DNA of 64,000 nucleotides, taken from Pseudolactococcus chungangensis CAU 28 = DSM 22330. GTDB taxonomy: Bacteria > Bacillota > Bacilli > Lactobacillales > Streptococcaceae. Shown in pieces: positions 48,770 through 58,400 of the stretch. Numbering within the stretch: position 1 is the first letter of the stretch; each line of letters opens with the position of its first letter. A program made the translations under genes and the position numbers. The stretch spans positions 1-64,000 of the forward strand of contig NZ_JXJT01000008.1 of the NCBI RefSeq assembly GCF_002441885.1, written 5' to 3'. Below the pieces are notes generated by a model. It did not search any database. It was not told where the DNA came from and saw only the letters and a program-made list of their open reading frames with translations.

Positions 48770-48778
48770 TGGTAAAAT
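48770..48778 (+). promoter_or_regulatory. Extended -10 promoter of treR, predicted leaderless
   Basis: TGGTAAAAT (hexamer 48773-48778) ends 6 bases before the ATG at 48785. There is no Shine-Dalgarno. The same 12-base TTTGGTAAAATA occurs before the genes at 8576 and 29894. Confidence 0.6.
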
Positions 48779-48784
48779 AAAGAT

Positions 48785-49501
48785 ATGAAAAAATATGAAC
48801 TGATTTTACATGACTTAGAATATAAAATTAAAAATAAAACCTATCAGGAGAATGATCTTCTACCAAGTGAAAATGAACTCGTCAAAATTTATGATGCCAG
48901 TCGTGCAACAATCCGCCAATCTCTTCAAATTTTGGAAGAAAAAGGCTTAATTCAAAAACAAAAAGGTCGCGGTTCTGTTGTCATCGCATCAAGTAAACTT
49001 AATTTCCCGATTTCTGGCTTAACCAGCTACAAGGAGTTGCAAGACTCCCTCGGCTTTCAAAGTGTCACCGAAGTCATTAAATTTGAGAAAATCACTGTTG
49101 ATAACGAACTTGCTACTCGGACACTTTTCGAACCAGGTATTCCCGTCTGGCATATCATTCGCATTCGTAAAATTGATGACGAGGCAGTCGTCCTTGACCA
49201 CGATTTTGTCAAATATGACATTTGTCCTGATATGAGCAAAGCAGATGTTGCCTACTCCCTCTACGACTACCTTGAAAAACAGCTGAAAATAGAAATTTCC
49301 TTCGCCCAAAAAGAAATCACCGTTGATTTCATCAATGACGAAGACCGACAACTTCTAGATCTCAATCAGCTAGACCGCCACATCGTCAGCGTCAAAAGCC
49401 ATGTTTTTCTCAATGATGCCAGTGTCTTTCAATATACGGATAGTCGACATCAAGTTGATAAGTTCCGATTCACTGAATTTGCAAGACGACAAAAACGTTG
49501 A
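48785..49501 (+). CDS. treR: Trehalose operon repressor TreR (GntR/HutC family)
   Basis: This 238-residue repressor has an N-terminal winged helix (LLPSENELVKIYDASRATIRQSLQILEEKGLIQKQKGRGSVV core). The UTRA ligand domain begins FPISGLTSYKELQDSLG and ends with VFQYTDSRHQVDKFRF then TEFARRQKR, a near copy of the Bacillus TreR C-terminus as I remember it. The effector would be trehalose 6-phosphate. The likely target is the palindrome before treP at 38289-38312. The repressor gene is 10 kb away from its operon, transcribed from a predicted leaderless promoter. Confidence 0.88.
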   Translation: MKKYELILHDLEYKIKNKTYQENDLLPSENELVKIYDASRATIRQSLQILEEKGLIQKQKGRGSVVIASSKLNFPISGLTSYKELQDSLGFQSVTEVIKFEKITVDNELATRTLFEPGIPVWHIIRIRKIDDEAVVLDHDFVKYDICPDMSKADVAYSLYDYLEKQLKIEISFAQKEITVDFINDEDRQLLDLNQLDRHIVSVKSHVFLNDASVFQYTDSRHQVDKFRFTEFARRQKR

Positions 49502-49530
49502 GTTCCAAATCAGTCAACACAGACTAAGTA

Positions 49531-49580
49531 AAGATTGAAAAAGATGGCATTAACTTTGCCATCTTTTTTCAATCTTTTTA
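49531..49580. terminator. Terminator after treR
   Basis: A long stem, AAGATTGAAAAAGATGGCA with TGCCATCTTTTTTCAATCTT, has a short loop and a T-run on the plus strand. Confidence 0.8.
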
Positions 49581-49599
49581 AATTTCCGATACACTATTT

Positions 49600-49628
49600 T
49601 TGCAATCGCTTTCTTTTTAGTTTATAAT
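49600..49628 (+). promoter_or_regulatory. Strong promoter for nox leader RNA
   Basis: TTGCAA (49600-49605), exactly 17 bases, then TATAAT (49623-49628). The predicted start is near 49635, about 435 bases before the nox ATG. Confidence 0.75.
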
Positions 49629-49634
49629 AAGTGT

Positions 49635-50069
49635 GGTATTATTAATACTCGCGTGTTTATAAAAAAGCACACATTTTTAAAATCATCAATTCAAAACGGA
49701 GGTGAAACGATTAGACGTAGTTAAGTACAAAACAAAACATATTTTACTTAGTTTCTACCAACTTATCATCGACTAGGCTTAGTGTATTCTCATATGCTTT
49801 CGGATGATTTTCTAGATTTTTTCTGAAACAATCTCAAAATATTTGTTGCGTTCTCAAACTTGAACGCGTATACTTTTAATTAAGCTTCAACTACAAAACT
49901 TCTTCAATTGGCCAAATCATCTCGGGCCATGTCACTAAAAGTAAAAGGGGCCACTTAGATAGATACAGTTAGTCAGACTAGTCTTAGGAGATCGGTCTTT
50001 CTTCAGTACCTGTCTCACGTTTAACGTATCGAGCACACCTCTAAAAAAAGAAAAGGAAACCTACTACCT
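49635..50069 (+). other. Long leader of nox, possible cis-regulatory RNA or small RNA
   Basis: No gene is recognised. GGAGGTGA at 49698-49705 is a near-perfect ribosome binding site with no ATG, GTG or TTG at a proper distance. The only overlapping frame (GTG at 49702, 24 codons) starts within the site itself. Several imperfect stems occur around 49930-50010. No T-box or named riboswitch signature was found. Confidence 0.45.
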
Positions 50070-51398
50070 ATGAAAACAGTTATTATTGGTTCAAACCACG
50101 CAGGAATTGCTGCTGCCAATACACTCCTTGACAATTATCCTGGCACTGAAGTTGTCCTAATCGACCGCAATACTAACCTCAGCTATCTCGGCTGTGGTAC
50201 AGCACTTTGGGTTGGCCGTCAAATCGATGGTTATGAAGACCTCTTTTATACAAACGAAGAAACTTTCCGCAAAAAAGGGGCTAAAATCTTCATGGAATCA
50301 AGTGTGACTAGTATTGATTTCAATAATAAAATCGTTTACTTTGAAAATAAAGCTGGCGAGAAATCTGAAGAAAGCTATGATAAATTAATCTTGGCAACTG
50401 GTAGTAAACCAATCATTCCAAATATTCCCGGTAAAGACCTTGAAGGCTTACACTTCTTGAAACTCTTCCAAGAAGGACAAGAAGTTGACCACGATATGTC
50501 ACGTGAAGATGTCAAAACTGTTGCTGTCATCGGTGCTGGTTATATCGGCGTTGAAATCGCAGAAGCTGCTAAACGTCGTGGTAAAAACGTCCTCCTCTTT
50601 GATGCCATGCCAACGTCTCTTGCGTCTTACTACGACCCTGAATTCACACACAATATGGACAAAAATCTTGAAGAAAACGGGATTGAACTTCATTTTGGTG
50701 AACTCGCTACTGAATACAAAGGCGATAAACGCGTAACACAATTAGTGACCGATAAAGGCACTTATGATGTTGATATGGTGATCAATGCCATTGGTTTCAC
50801 AGCAAATTCAGATTTAGGAAAAGACCACTTGGAAACTTTCCGAAATGGTGCTTACCTTGTTGATAATCATCAAAAAACAAGTGACGATAGCGTCTATGCT
50901 GTTGGAGACTGTGCAACAATTTATTCAAACGCCCTTGAAGCGACAACCTATATTGCCCTTGCAACAAACGCTGTTCGTAGCGGTATCGTTGCAGGTCATA
51001 ACGTTGGTGGTACGGAACTTGATGCAATTGGCGTACAAGGTAGTAACGGTATCTCAATCTTCGGCTATAACATGGTGTCAACAGGTCTTTCAGTTGCTGC
51101 CGCTAAAAAAGCTGAAATTGATGTTGACTACACTGACTTTGAAGACTTACAAAAACCTGGTTTCATCAAAGAAAACGCACCAGTTAAAATCCGTATTGTC
51201 TACGAAAAATCATCACGTCGTATCGTTGGTGCACAACTTGCCTCAACTGAAGATATTTCAGCTAACATCCATATGTTCAGCTTAGCTATCCAAGAGCACG
51301 TGACGATTGATAAATTGAAACTATTGGACATCTTCTTCTTACCACATTTCAATCAACCTTACAACTATATCACAATGGCTGCACTTCGCGCTAAATAA
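50070..51398 (+). CDS. nox: NADH oxidase, water-forming (NoxE-like)
   Basis: This 442-residue FAD enzyme of the pyridine-nucleotide-disulfide reductase family is cytoplasmic. It reduces O2 to water with NADH, regenerating NAD+ in aerobic lactic acid bacteria. The FAD motif is VIIGSNHAGIAAAN at 4-17. The redox-active Cys42 lies in SYLGCGTALW. The NADH-binding motif is AVIGAGYIGVEIAEAA, with VYAVGDCA for FAD. Family length. A single gene with a long leader and a strong terminator (51407-51455). CoA-disulfide reductases are related, but the SYLGCGTALW region favours oxidase. Confidence 0.9.
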   Translation: MKTVIIGSNHAGIAAANTLLDNYPGTEVVLIDRNTNLSYLGCGTALWVGRQIDGYEDLFYTNEETFRKKGAKIFMESSVTSIDFNNKIVYFENKAGEKSEESYDKLILATGSKPIIPNIPGKDLEGLHFLKLFQEGQEVDHDMSREDVKTVAVIGAGYIGVEIAEAAKRRGKNVLLFDAMPTSLASYYDPEFTHNMDKNLEENGIELHFGELATEYKGDKRVTQLVTDKGTYDVDMVINAIGFTANSDLGKDHLETFRNGAYLVDNHQKTSDDSVYAVGDCATIYSNALEATTYIALATNAVRSGIVAGHNVGGTELDAIGVQGSNGISIFGYNMVSTGLSVAAAKKAEIDVDYTDFEDLQKPGFIKENAPVKIRIVYEKSSRRIVGAQLASTEDISANIHMFSLAIQEHVTIDKLKLLDIFFLPHFNQPYNYITMAALRAK

Positions 51399-51406
51399 TT
51401 ACTTGA

Positions 51407-51455
51407 AAACACCTGACTGTTTAGCATTTGGCTAATCCATCAGGTGTTTTTTTGT
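51407..51455 (+). terminator. Terminator after nox
   Basis: Arms AAAACACCTGA and TCAGGTGTTTT are followed by a long T-run. Confidence 0.85.
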
Positions 51456-51537
51456 TTATTTTTCTATCACTGACCCAAGTTCACAAAAAAAACCTCACAA
51501 AAGGTTCTGATTTTTGATTTTATAAGTACCATCTTGA

Positions 51538-52893
51538 TTAGTCAATTCCAATTTCTTCACGAACAACTGAAACGATCGTATCCACATATTCATCTACTTC
51601 TTTATCAGTTGGCGCTTCTGCCATAACACGTAATAAAGGTTCTGTCCCACTAGGACGAACGAGAATACGACCATTACCTGCCATTTTTTCTTCCATTTTA
51701 CCAATGATAGCCGCAATCGCAGGCACTTCCATTGCTTTAGATTTCATGCTGTTTTCAACACGAACATTGACTAATTTTTGAGGATAAATTGTGACTTGCG
51801 CTGCCAATTCTGATAGTTTTTTACCGGTTTCACGCATCACTTTTACAAGTAAAATCGCTGAGGCTTGACCATCACCTGTTGTATTATTATCAAGGTAAAT
51901 GATATGACCTGACTGCTCACCACCAAAATTATAACCGTTTTTCTTCATTTCTTCAACGACATAACGGTCACCAACAGCTGTAATCACACTGTTAATCCCT
52001 ACAGACTCTAAAGCTTTATGAAAACCGAGATTAGACATAACAGTCGTCACAACTGTGTCCTGAGCTAATAAGCCCTTCTCATGCAAGTGCTTAGCAACGA
52101 TGAACATAATCTTATCACCATCAACAATAGCCCCTGTTTCATCAACTGCAATCAAGCGGTCACCGTCGCCGTCAAAAGCCAAACCTAAATCTGAACGATT
52201 TTCAACAACAGCTTTCGCCAGATTCTCTGGGTGGGTCGAGCCAACACCTCGGTTGATGTTCAGACCGTCAGGTGTCTCACCAATGACATTGAGATTAGCA
52301 GAAAGATCACTAAAAACTGTACGGGCGCTAGTAAAAGTCGCACCATTGGCTGTATCCAAAGTGATTTTAAAACCTTCAAAACTACCATCTGCAGTATTTT
52401 TCAAAAATTCATCATATTTCCGAACGGCTTCTGAATAATCATGTAAGATCCCAAGGCCTTGTGCTGAAGGGCGTGGCAAAGTGTCACGTTCAGCATCTAA
52501 CAAGGCTTCAATTTCGAGTTCTTGACTATCTTCTAACTTGAAACCATCTGCGCCAAAGAACTTGATACCATTATCCAAGGCAGGATTGTGACTGGCAGAA
52601 ATCATGACACCCGCAGATACGTCATCTTTTTTTACAAGATAAGCAACACCCGGTGTCGCAATGATACCAAGATCGTAGACTTCAATCCCAACGCTTAAAA
52701 GTCCTGAAATCAACGATGTGCCTAACATTTGACCTGAAATCCGAGTATCACGCGCAACATAAACTTTTGGTGTCCCAATTTCGTGCTGAGACAACACAAA
52801 ACCACCAAAGCGACCAAGTTTAAAGGCTAGTTCAGGTGTTAACTCAACATTTGCCTCACCACGTACGCCATCAGTTCCAAAATACTTACCCAT
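51538..52893 (-). CDS. glmM: Phosphoglucosamine mutase
   Basis: This 451-residue enzyme converts glucosamine 6-phosphate to glucosamine 1-phosphate for peptidoglycan. It starts [15 protein letters not shown]. The phosphoserine loop is [10 protein letters not shown], metal binding is DGDGDRL and the sugar-phosphate loop is [12 protein letters not shown] near the end. Third gene of cdaA-cdaR-glmM. In several Firmicutes GlmM binds and inhibits CdaA, so cell-wall precursor supply and c-di-AMP are linked. The gap to cdaR is about 70 bases. Confidence 0.97.
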   Translation of the reverse strand: MGKYFGTDGVRGEANVELTPELAFKLGRFGGFVLSQHEIGTPKVYVARDTRISGQMLGTSLISGLLSVGIEVYDLGIIATPGVAYLVKKDDVSAGVMISASHNPALDNGIKFFGADGFKLEDSQELEIEALLDAERDTLPRPSAQGLGILHDYSEAVRKYDEFLKNTADGSFEGFKITLDTANGATFTSARTVFSDLSANLNVIGETPDGLNINRGVGSTHPENLAKAVVENRSDLGLAFDGDGDRLIAVDETGAIVDGDKIMFIVAKHLHEKGLLAQDTVVTTVMSNLGFHKALESVGINSVITAVGDRYVVEEMKKNGYNFGGEQSGHIIYLDNNTTGDGQASAILLVKVMRETGKKLSELAAQVTIYPQKLVNVRVENSMKSKAMEVPAIAAIIGKMEEKMAGNGRILVRPSGTEPLLRVMAEAPTDKEVDEYVDTIVSVVREEIGID

Positions 52894-52962
52894 TTATTAT
52901 CTCATTTCCTTTTTTTTGCTATATCTATTATAACTTACTTTTTATTTTATAACCATTATAAC

Positions 52963-53922
52963 CTATTTTTTAACCGGTGTCACTGTCACATCGATCACAT
53001 TAGGCGAAATCGTCACATTATCCTCTGAAAGCGGAACCTTGATTGTCGTTTCTTTAGTAATATTCGTCACATCAATATTAGCTGTAATACTTGACACATC
53101 ATCAATAAATTTCTGCTCACCCGAAATATTGGCAGTATCTTTAGACAATTTGAAGTTATAATTTGTGAAGGAACTATCTTTTTTACCTGTTATTTTGCCC
53201 ACTATCGGGACATCTTTGTTAGGTAATTCAACATCCACTTTCATATTGACAGACGTTGGTGATAATTTCGCTGGCAACACTTTACCTGACTTATCGATAG
53301 CTTGTAGGTAGACTTTGCCAGCGTAATCATTGTCCAAAATCACATCACTAGGTAGAACGGCTTGCACTTTGTCAATCTGCGTGATAATAGAGGCACCTGA
53401 CGTCACCTTAACCGTATCCTTATCAATGCTGACATTTTTCAGTTGGTAGCCTTCTGGTAATAGTTTAAGGGAAACGACAGGGGTAATATCAAAAGTCTTT
53501 TCTGCTTTTTTCTCAACTGTCACTGAAATGTTACCTGGATCAACTTGGGCATTGACACCTGTCGCCAATTCGACAACTCTAACAGGGACTTCAACTGTCC
53601 CTTCTTTTACCTTCGTCAAATCAACGACCAGATGAAAACTACGGGTGTCTGATGATTTTTCAGCATTTAGCCGTACGAGATTATAGGATGTTAGATAGAC
53701 ATTAGCACTGCCATCAAACCCTGAGACAAAGTATTTATCGTGATCATATTTCAGTTCAATTGGTACATCATAAAGTGACGTTGAATATGTTTCTGACGCA
53801 TTCGTTCTATCGTTAGAATTTTTCAGTAACACCGCATTGGCATTGAAAAATAAGACAATCGCAAAGAAAAGACTAACAAGTATGTAGATAAATTTTGATG
53901 ATATGAAATCTTTATTTTTCAT
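52963..53922 (-). CDS. cdaR: CdaR, YbbR-domain regulator of CdaA
   Basis: This 319-residue membrane-anchored protein has one N-terminal span (FIYILVSLFFAIVLFFNANAV, shown in part) and three YbbR-like beta repeats outside the cell, recognisable by VPIELKYDHDKYFVSGF, TPVVSLKLLPEGYQL and VPIVGKITGKKD. It modulates the cyclase CdaA. Its start overlaps the cdaA stop by 11 bases. The tail ends VIDVTVTPVKK. Family length is variable; nothing appears missing. Confidence 0.9.
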   Translation of the reverse strand: MKNKDFISSKFIYILVSLFFAIVLFFNANAVLLKNSNDRTNASETYSTSLYDVPIELKYDHDKYFVSGFDGSANVYLTSYNLVRLNAEKSSDTRSFHLVVDLTKVKEGTVEVPVRVVELATGVNAQVDPGNISVTVEKKAEKTFDITPVVSLKLLPEGYQLKNVSIDKDTVKVTSGASIITQIDKVQAVLPSDVILDNDYAGKVYLQAIDKSGKVLPAKLSPTSVNMKVDVELPNKDVPIVGKITGKKDSSFTNYNFKLSKDTANISGEQKFIDDVSSITANIDVTNITKETTIKVPLSEDNVTISPNVIDVTVTPVKK

Positions 53923-54799
53923 TTGATTGACCTCTCTTTGACTTTAATTTCTTCAAGAGTCTATCTCGTTTGTTCATTTTATTGGTATCTTCTAGGTTTT
54001 TAATCAAAAAGTCATGAAACTCGCTTTTTGAGAGGTCTGAGTAAAATTCACCATTTTTGGTAATTGACAGGCCTCCTGTTTCTTCCGAAACAATCAGGGT
54101 AATAGCGTCTGAGACCTCAGAGATACCTATTGCCGCACGGTGGCGGGTCCCGAATTCTTTAGAAATCTTACTATTTTCGGTTAGTGGTAAGTAGGCTGAC
54201 GTTACCGCAATTTTATCGCCTTGAATGATAACTGCACCATCATGCAAGGGGGTATTGGGGATAAAGATGTTAATGAGTAGCTCGGATGTAATGTCTGCAT
54301 CCAGTTTAATCCCGGTCGAGATATATTCTTCAAGGGTTTGGGATTGTTCAATGACAATCAATGCACCGATTTTGCGCTCACTCATGTAGTCGAATGATTT
54401 CTCATAGGCTTTGATGTGGCTCGATTGTCTTTTCTTATCATCCGATAAGCTAAAGCTGAAGATATTCGTGGTACGACCAAGACTTTCAAGACCACGACGA
54501 ATTTCTGGTTGAAAGACGATAACGGCGGCTATCACACCATAGGTAATCACTTGATTCAAGAGCCACTCAAATGTGCCCAGTCCTAACCAACCACTTATGA
54601 TTTTTAGCATGATAAATAAGAGGACACCACGCACTAATGTCATCAATTTTGTCCCTTGCACACTCCGCAAGGCGCTATAAATCAAAAAGGTAATCAGACT
54701 GATGTCGACAATGGCAATAAAAAGACGCCAAGGAGTCAGATTCAGCTGAATTATTTCCTGCCATGATTGCAGGTTGAAAATTTGATTAAAATCATTCAT
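53912..54799 (-). CDS. cdaA: Diadenylate cyclase CdaA
   Basis: This 295-residue enzyme makes c-di-AMP from two ATP. Three N-terminal membrane spans lie within about 20-90. The DAC domain carries the PLHDGAVII (DGA) and GTRHRAAIG (RHR) catalytic motifs, followed by SEETGGLSITKNGEFY. The tail is basic. It heads the operon cdaA-cdaR-glmM and has a predicted leaderless promoter, an unusual expression mode for a key signalling enzyme. The matching phosphodiesterase gdpP is at 27141. Confidence 0.95.
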   Translation of the reverse strand: MNDFNQIFNLQSWQEIIQLNLTPWRLFIAIVDISLITFLIYSALRSVQGTKLMTLVRGVLLFIMLKIISGWLGLGTFEWLLNQVITYGVIAAVIVFQPEIRRGLESLGRTTNIFSFSLSDDKKRQSSHIKAYEKSFDYMSERKIGALIVIEQSQTLEEYISTGIKLDADITSELLINIFIPNTPLHDGAVIIQGDKIAVTSAYLPLTENSKISKEFGTRHRAAIGISEVSDAITLIVSEETGGLSITKNGEFYSDLSKSEFHDFLIKNLEDTNKMNKRDRLLKKLKSKRGQSNEK

Positions 54800-54805
54800 G
54801 TTTCA

Positions 54806-54814
54806 ATTCTACCA
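54806..54814 (-). promoter_or_regulatory. Extended -10 promoter of cdaA, predicted leaderless
   Basis: Minus strand TGGTAGAAT (hexamer 54806-54811) ends 6 bases before the ATG at 54799. No Shine-Dalgarno is present between or in the first 20 bases upstream. Confidence 0.55.
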
Positions 54815-54919
54815 TTTTTGTTTTTTTTTAACAGCGAAAAGAGATGATTCTCTTGAATTTATTTTGAATTAATATCATGTTTTACCAACGAAGTTTGCTT
54901 AATAAATCAAGTAAAGCAC

Positions 54920-55219
54920 TTAAACTTCCCATGACAAGATACCCAGAAAATGATGTCTTTGCTTTTCCGGTAGCACTGCCTCAAATTTAGCAACATAGGT
55001 CTCACTAATCATTTCTGAGCGCTGGGCGACTGTCAAAAGAAAGTCCTGAATAGTAGAGAAATCAAAGGTCTTACCGTGATGTTGCTGTCGCTTGAGTTTA
55101 AGCAATGGTATTCGATAGTCTTGAAACCAGTCTATTTTAGGATTTTCTAAAGACCTTTCCAGGTAAATCAGACCATCAATTCTTCGAGAAATTTTAGGCA
55201 TATCTTCTATTGACAACAT
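54920..55219 (-). CDS. Hypothetical 99-residue protein
   Basis: This basic, soluble, mainly helical protein starts MLSIEDMPKISRRIDGLIYLERS and ends RHHFLGILSWEV. I recognise no domain or signal. There is no clear ribosome binding site; TGGTTATAA lies just before the ATG, so leaderless expression is possible, or the frame may be the tail of a decayed gene. It sits between cdaA and nifJ on the same strand and is separated from both. Confidence that it is a gene is low to moderate. Confidence 0.35.
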   Translation of the reverse strand: MLSIEDMPKISRRIDGLIYLERSLENPKIDWFQDYRIPLLKLKRQQHHGKTFDFSTIQDFLLTVAQRSEMISETYVAKFEAVLPEKQRHHFLGILSWEV

Positions 55220-55346
55220 GTAGTTATAACCAAATAAGAGTCTGATATCATAATCATTTTATATTAAGCAACACATCATTTCCGATGCTATCGGTATCAC
55301 TTTTTTTTGCATTCGTATACTTTTTGACGTAAAACAAGACAAGAAT

Positions 55347-55392
55347 AAAAGCAAACTAGCTCAATCAATCTGATTTTAGCTACTTTGCTTTT
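55347..55392 (-). terminator. Terminator after nifJ
   Basis: Minus strand AGCAAA plus TAGCT pairs with AGCTA plus TTTGCT, with T-rich sequence (TTTTATTC) following. It lies about 65 bases after the nifJ stop. Confidence 0.6.
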
Positions 55393-55458
55393 CTATTTCG
55401 GTAACTAAGAACTTCTATCTTAGCTTTTTTACATTCATCATTATTTTCAATTTTCAGG

Positions 55459-58400
55459 TTACTTTCCTGCACGTTTAGCAGCACGCTCAGCACGTTTGGC
55501 AGCACGACGAGCCTCAGCTTCAGGGTCTTTTTCACGCTTTGGACGCTCTACTTTGGATGAAGTAACAAGGACTGTTTCTTCACCCTTAGCCTTCGCTTCC
55601 TTGGCTAGGAATTTATCCAAGTCCCCAGACATCCTTGCATAGCGAACAAATTTACGACGCGCATCTGCAGTCGTCTTATCAAACAAAGCTTGCGCAGTCT
55701 CTGGTTTGATGCGCTGTAGGCTTGCAAATCGAACTTGTTGGGTCATGAACTCTGTCATCTTATCAAAATCAGGCTTCTTGAAGTCAAGCGTTAGAGGATT
55801 TTTCCCCATATCTTCCAAATTTGGATTGTAACGGTAAAGTTGCCAATAACCAGACTCTACAGCTTCTTTAGCTTCTCGAATGGTTTGTGACATACCACCA
55901 CGTAAACCGTGTGAAATACATGGTGTATAGGCGATGATGATTGACGGCCCATTATGACGTTCTGCCTCTTCAAAGGCCTTAATCGTTTGCATTTTGTTAG
56001 CACCTGAGGCAATTTGGGCGACATAGACATTACCATAGGTCATAGCCATGAAACCTAAATCTTTCTTAGCTGCAGCTTTCCCTGCTGCTGAGAATTTTTC
56101 AATTGCAGAACGTGGTGTCCCTTTAGAGACTTGACCACCAGTATTAGCATAGACTTCATTATCCATGACGAGCATATTCACATCTGCACCAGAGGCAATG
56201 ACATGGTCAATTCCTCCAAAACCGATATCATAAGCCCAACCATCGCCACCAATCATCCATTGAGTAGGTTTGACAAATTGATCTTGACGCGCTCGAATAC
56301 TGTCAAACTCTGAGCCCAATTCAGCTAAGGCACTCTTGAGTTTTTCAGCACGTTGGCGTGTACCTTCTGATTCGTCTTTATGCTCAATCCAGTCTTGCAT
56401 TAGGGCTGCTACTTCTTCTGATACTGACACGTCATTAAGCAGCGTTGTCAAATCCTTTGCCAACTTCGTGCGGCGCGCTTGCGACGCTAGCCACATGCCA
56501 TAGCCAAATTCCGCATTGTCCTCCAAGAGAGAGTTGGACCAAGCAGGACCTTGACCGGCGTCATTTGTCGTGTAAGGGCTGACAGGTGCTGCACCACCCC
56601 AGATAGAGGAACAGCCAGTGGCATTAGCAATCATCATGCGGTCACCAAACATTTGTGTGAGTAGTTTAACGTAAGGTGTTTCACCACATCCGGCACAGGC
56701 ACCTGAAAATTCGAGTAATGGCGTGTTGAACTGTGTCCCAATAACTGTGTTGGCCTTAGCTGGATTAGCTTTGGTTTTCAAGGTCATTGAAAAGGCCCAA
56801 TTTGCAGCCTCAGCACGAACTTCTTCGTAAGGTTTCATTTCGAGTGCTTTACCTTTGGCAGGACAAGCCTCGACACATAGTCCACAACCGGTACAGTCTT
56901 CAACAGAAACCTGAATGCGATACATGAGACCATCAGCACCGCGATAATCTTTGACGAGATAACCTTCAGGTGCTTCGTTTAGTTCGTCTTCATCCAGTAA
57001 AAAAGGTCGAATCGCTGCGTGTGGGCAAACAAAACTACACTCATTACACATGGTACATTTGTCAACATCCCAGACAGGAACTTCCAGAGCAACACCACGT
57101 TTTTCAGAGGCAGTTGTGCCAAGTGGCATGCGACCGTCTGTCATATCATTGTCAACTAAATCTCCAACCGACAGATTGTCACCTTCTTGCGCATTGACGT
57201 TATTGACGATTTGAAAGACGTATTTCTTAACTTTTTCACCACCAACTTCAATGGCTTGTGGTGCTTTTGCTACTGCCCAATCGGCTGGAATCGTCACTTT
57301 GTGCAAGCCATCCACTGCCAAATCCATTGCCTGCCAGTTTTGCTCAACAATCTTCATTGATTTACGAGCATAACTATCATGCGCATCTTGTTTGAGAATG
57401 CTAAAGACATCATCAAATGGCATGATTTGTGATAATTTAAAGAAACCAACTTGCATGGCGGTGTTAATCCGTCTACCAAGGCCAGCTTTTCCCGCAATTT
57501 CAACAGCATTCATCGTATAAAATTGAATGTCGTTTTCAGCGATATAACGTTTCATCCGACTTGGCAAATGATGATTAAGTTGCTCATCAGTCCAGACTGT
57601 ATTGAGCAAGAAAGTGCCACCTTTTTTGAGCCCTTTCAGAACATCATATTGGTGGACATAACTGGCTGTTGATAGGCTGACAAAATCGGCGTGTTGAATC
57701 ATATAAGTTGACTTAATCGGTGTATCACCAAAGCGCAAGTGACTAATTGTCAAACCACCAGATTTTTTAGAATCGTAGGCAAAAGCACCTTGCACATATT
57801 TATCTGTATGGTTACCGATAATTTTAATAGCAGATTTATTGGCACCAACAGTGCCATCAGAACCAAATCCCCAGAACTTGGCTTGGAACGTTGAACTTGG
57901 TGTCAAATCAAGCGAAGGACCTAATTCAAGCGACAAATTCGTCACATCATCCTTGATACCGATTGTGAAGCGTTTTTTAGGTGCGTCTTTACCCAATTCA
58001 TCAAAAACAGCAACCATTTGGCTTGGCGTCGTATCTTTCGAACCAATCCCATAACGCCCACCAATCACTTTAATGTCAGATGCCTGGTCATACAAAACAG
58101 ACTTGACATCCAGATAAAGTGGTTCTCCACCAGAACCAGGCTCCTTAGTTCTATCCAAGACAGCAATTTTTGTCACAGTTTTAGGGAGTTTTTCAAGGAA
58201 ATTTTCTGCTGGAAATGGTCGATATAGATGCACATTTAAGAAACCAGTCTTACGACCTTGTGCATTCAAATAGTCCACAGTCTGCTCAATCGTTTCACCG
58301 ACAGAACCTATTGACACAATCACTTCCGTCGCATCTTCTGCCCCGTAATAGTTAATTAAATCATAATCTGTGCCACGCAAAGCATTAATCTTACCCATAT

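Noticed and set aside
49635-50069. T-box or yybP-ykoY riboswitch before nox
   Set aside because: No AGGGTGGNACCGCG-type antiterminator box, no specifier loop and no known manganese-riboswitch core could be found.
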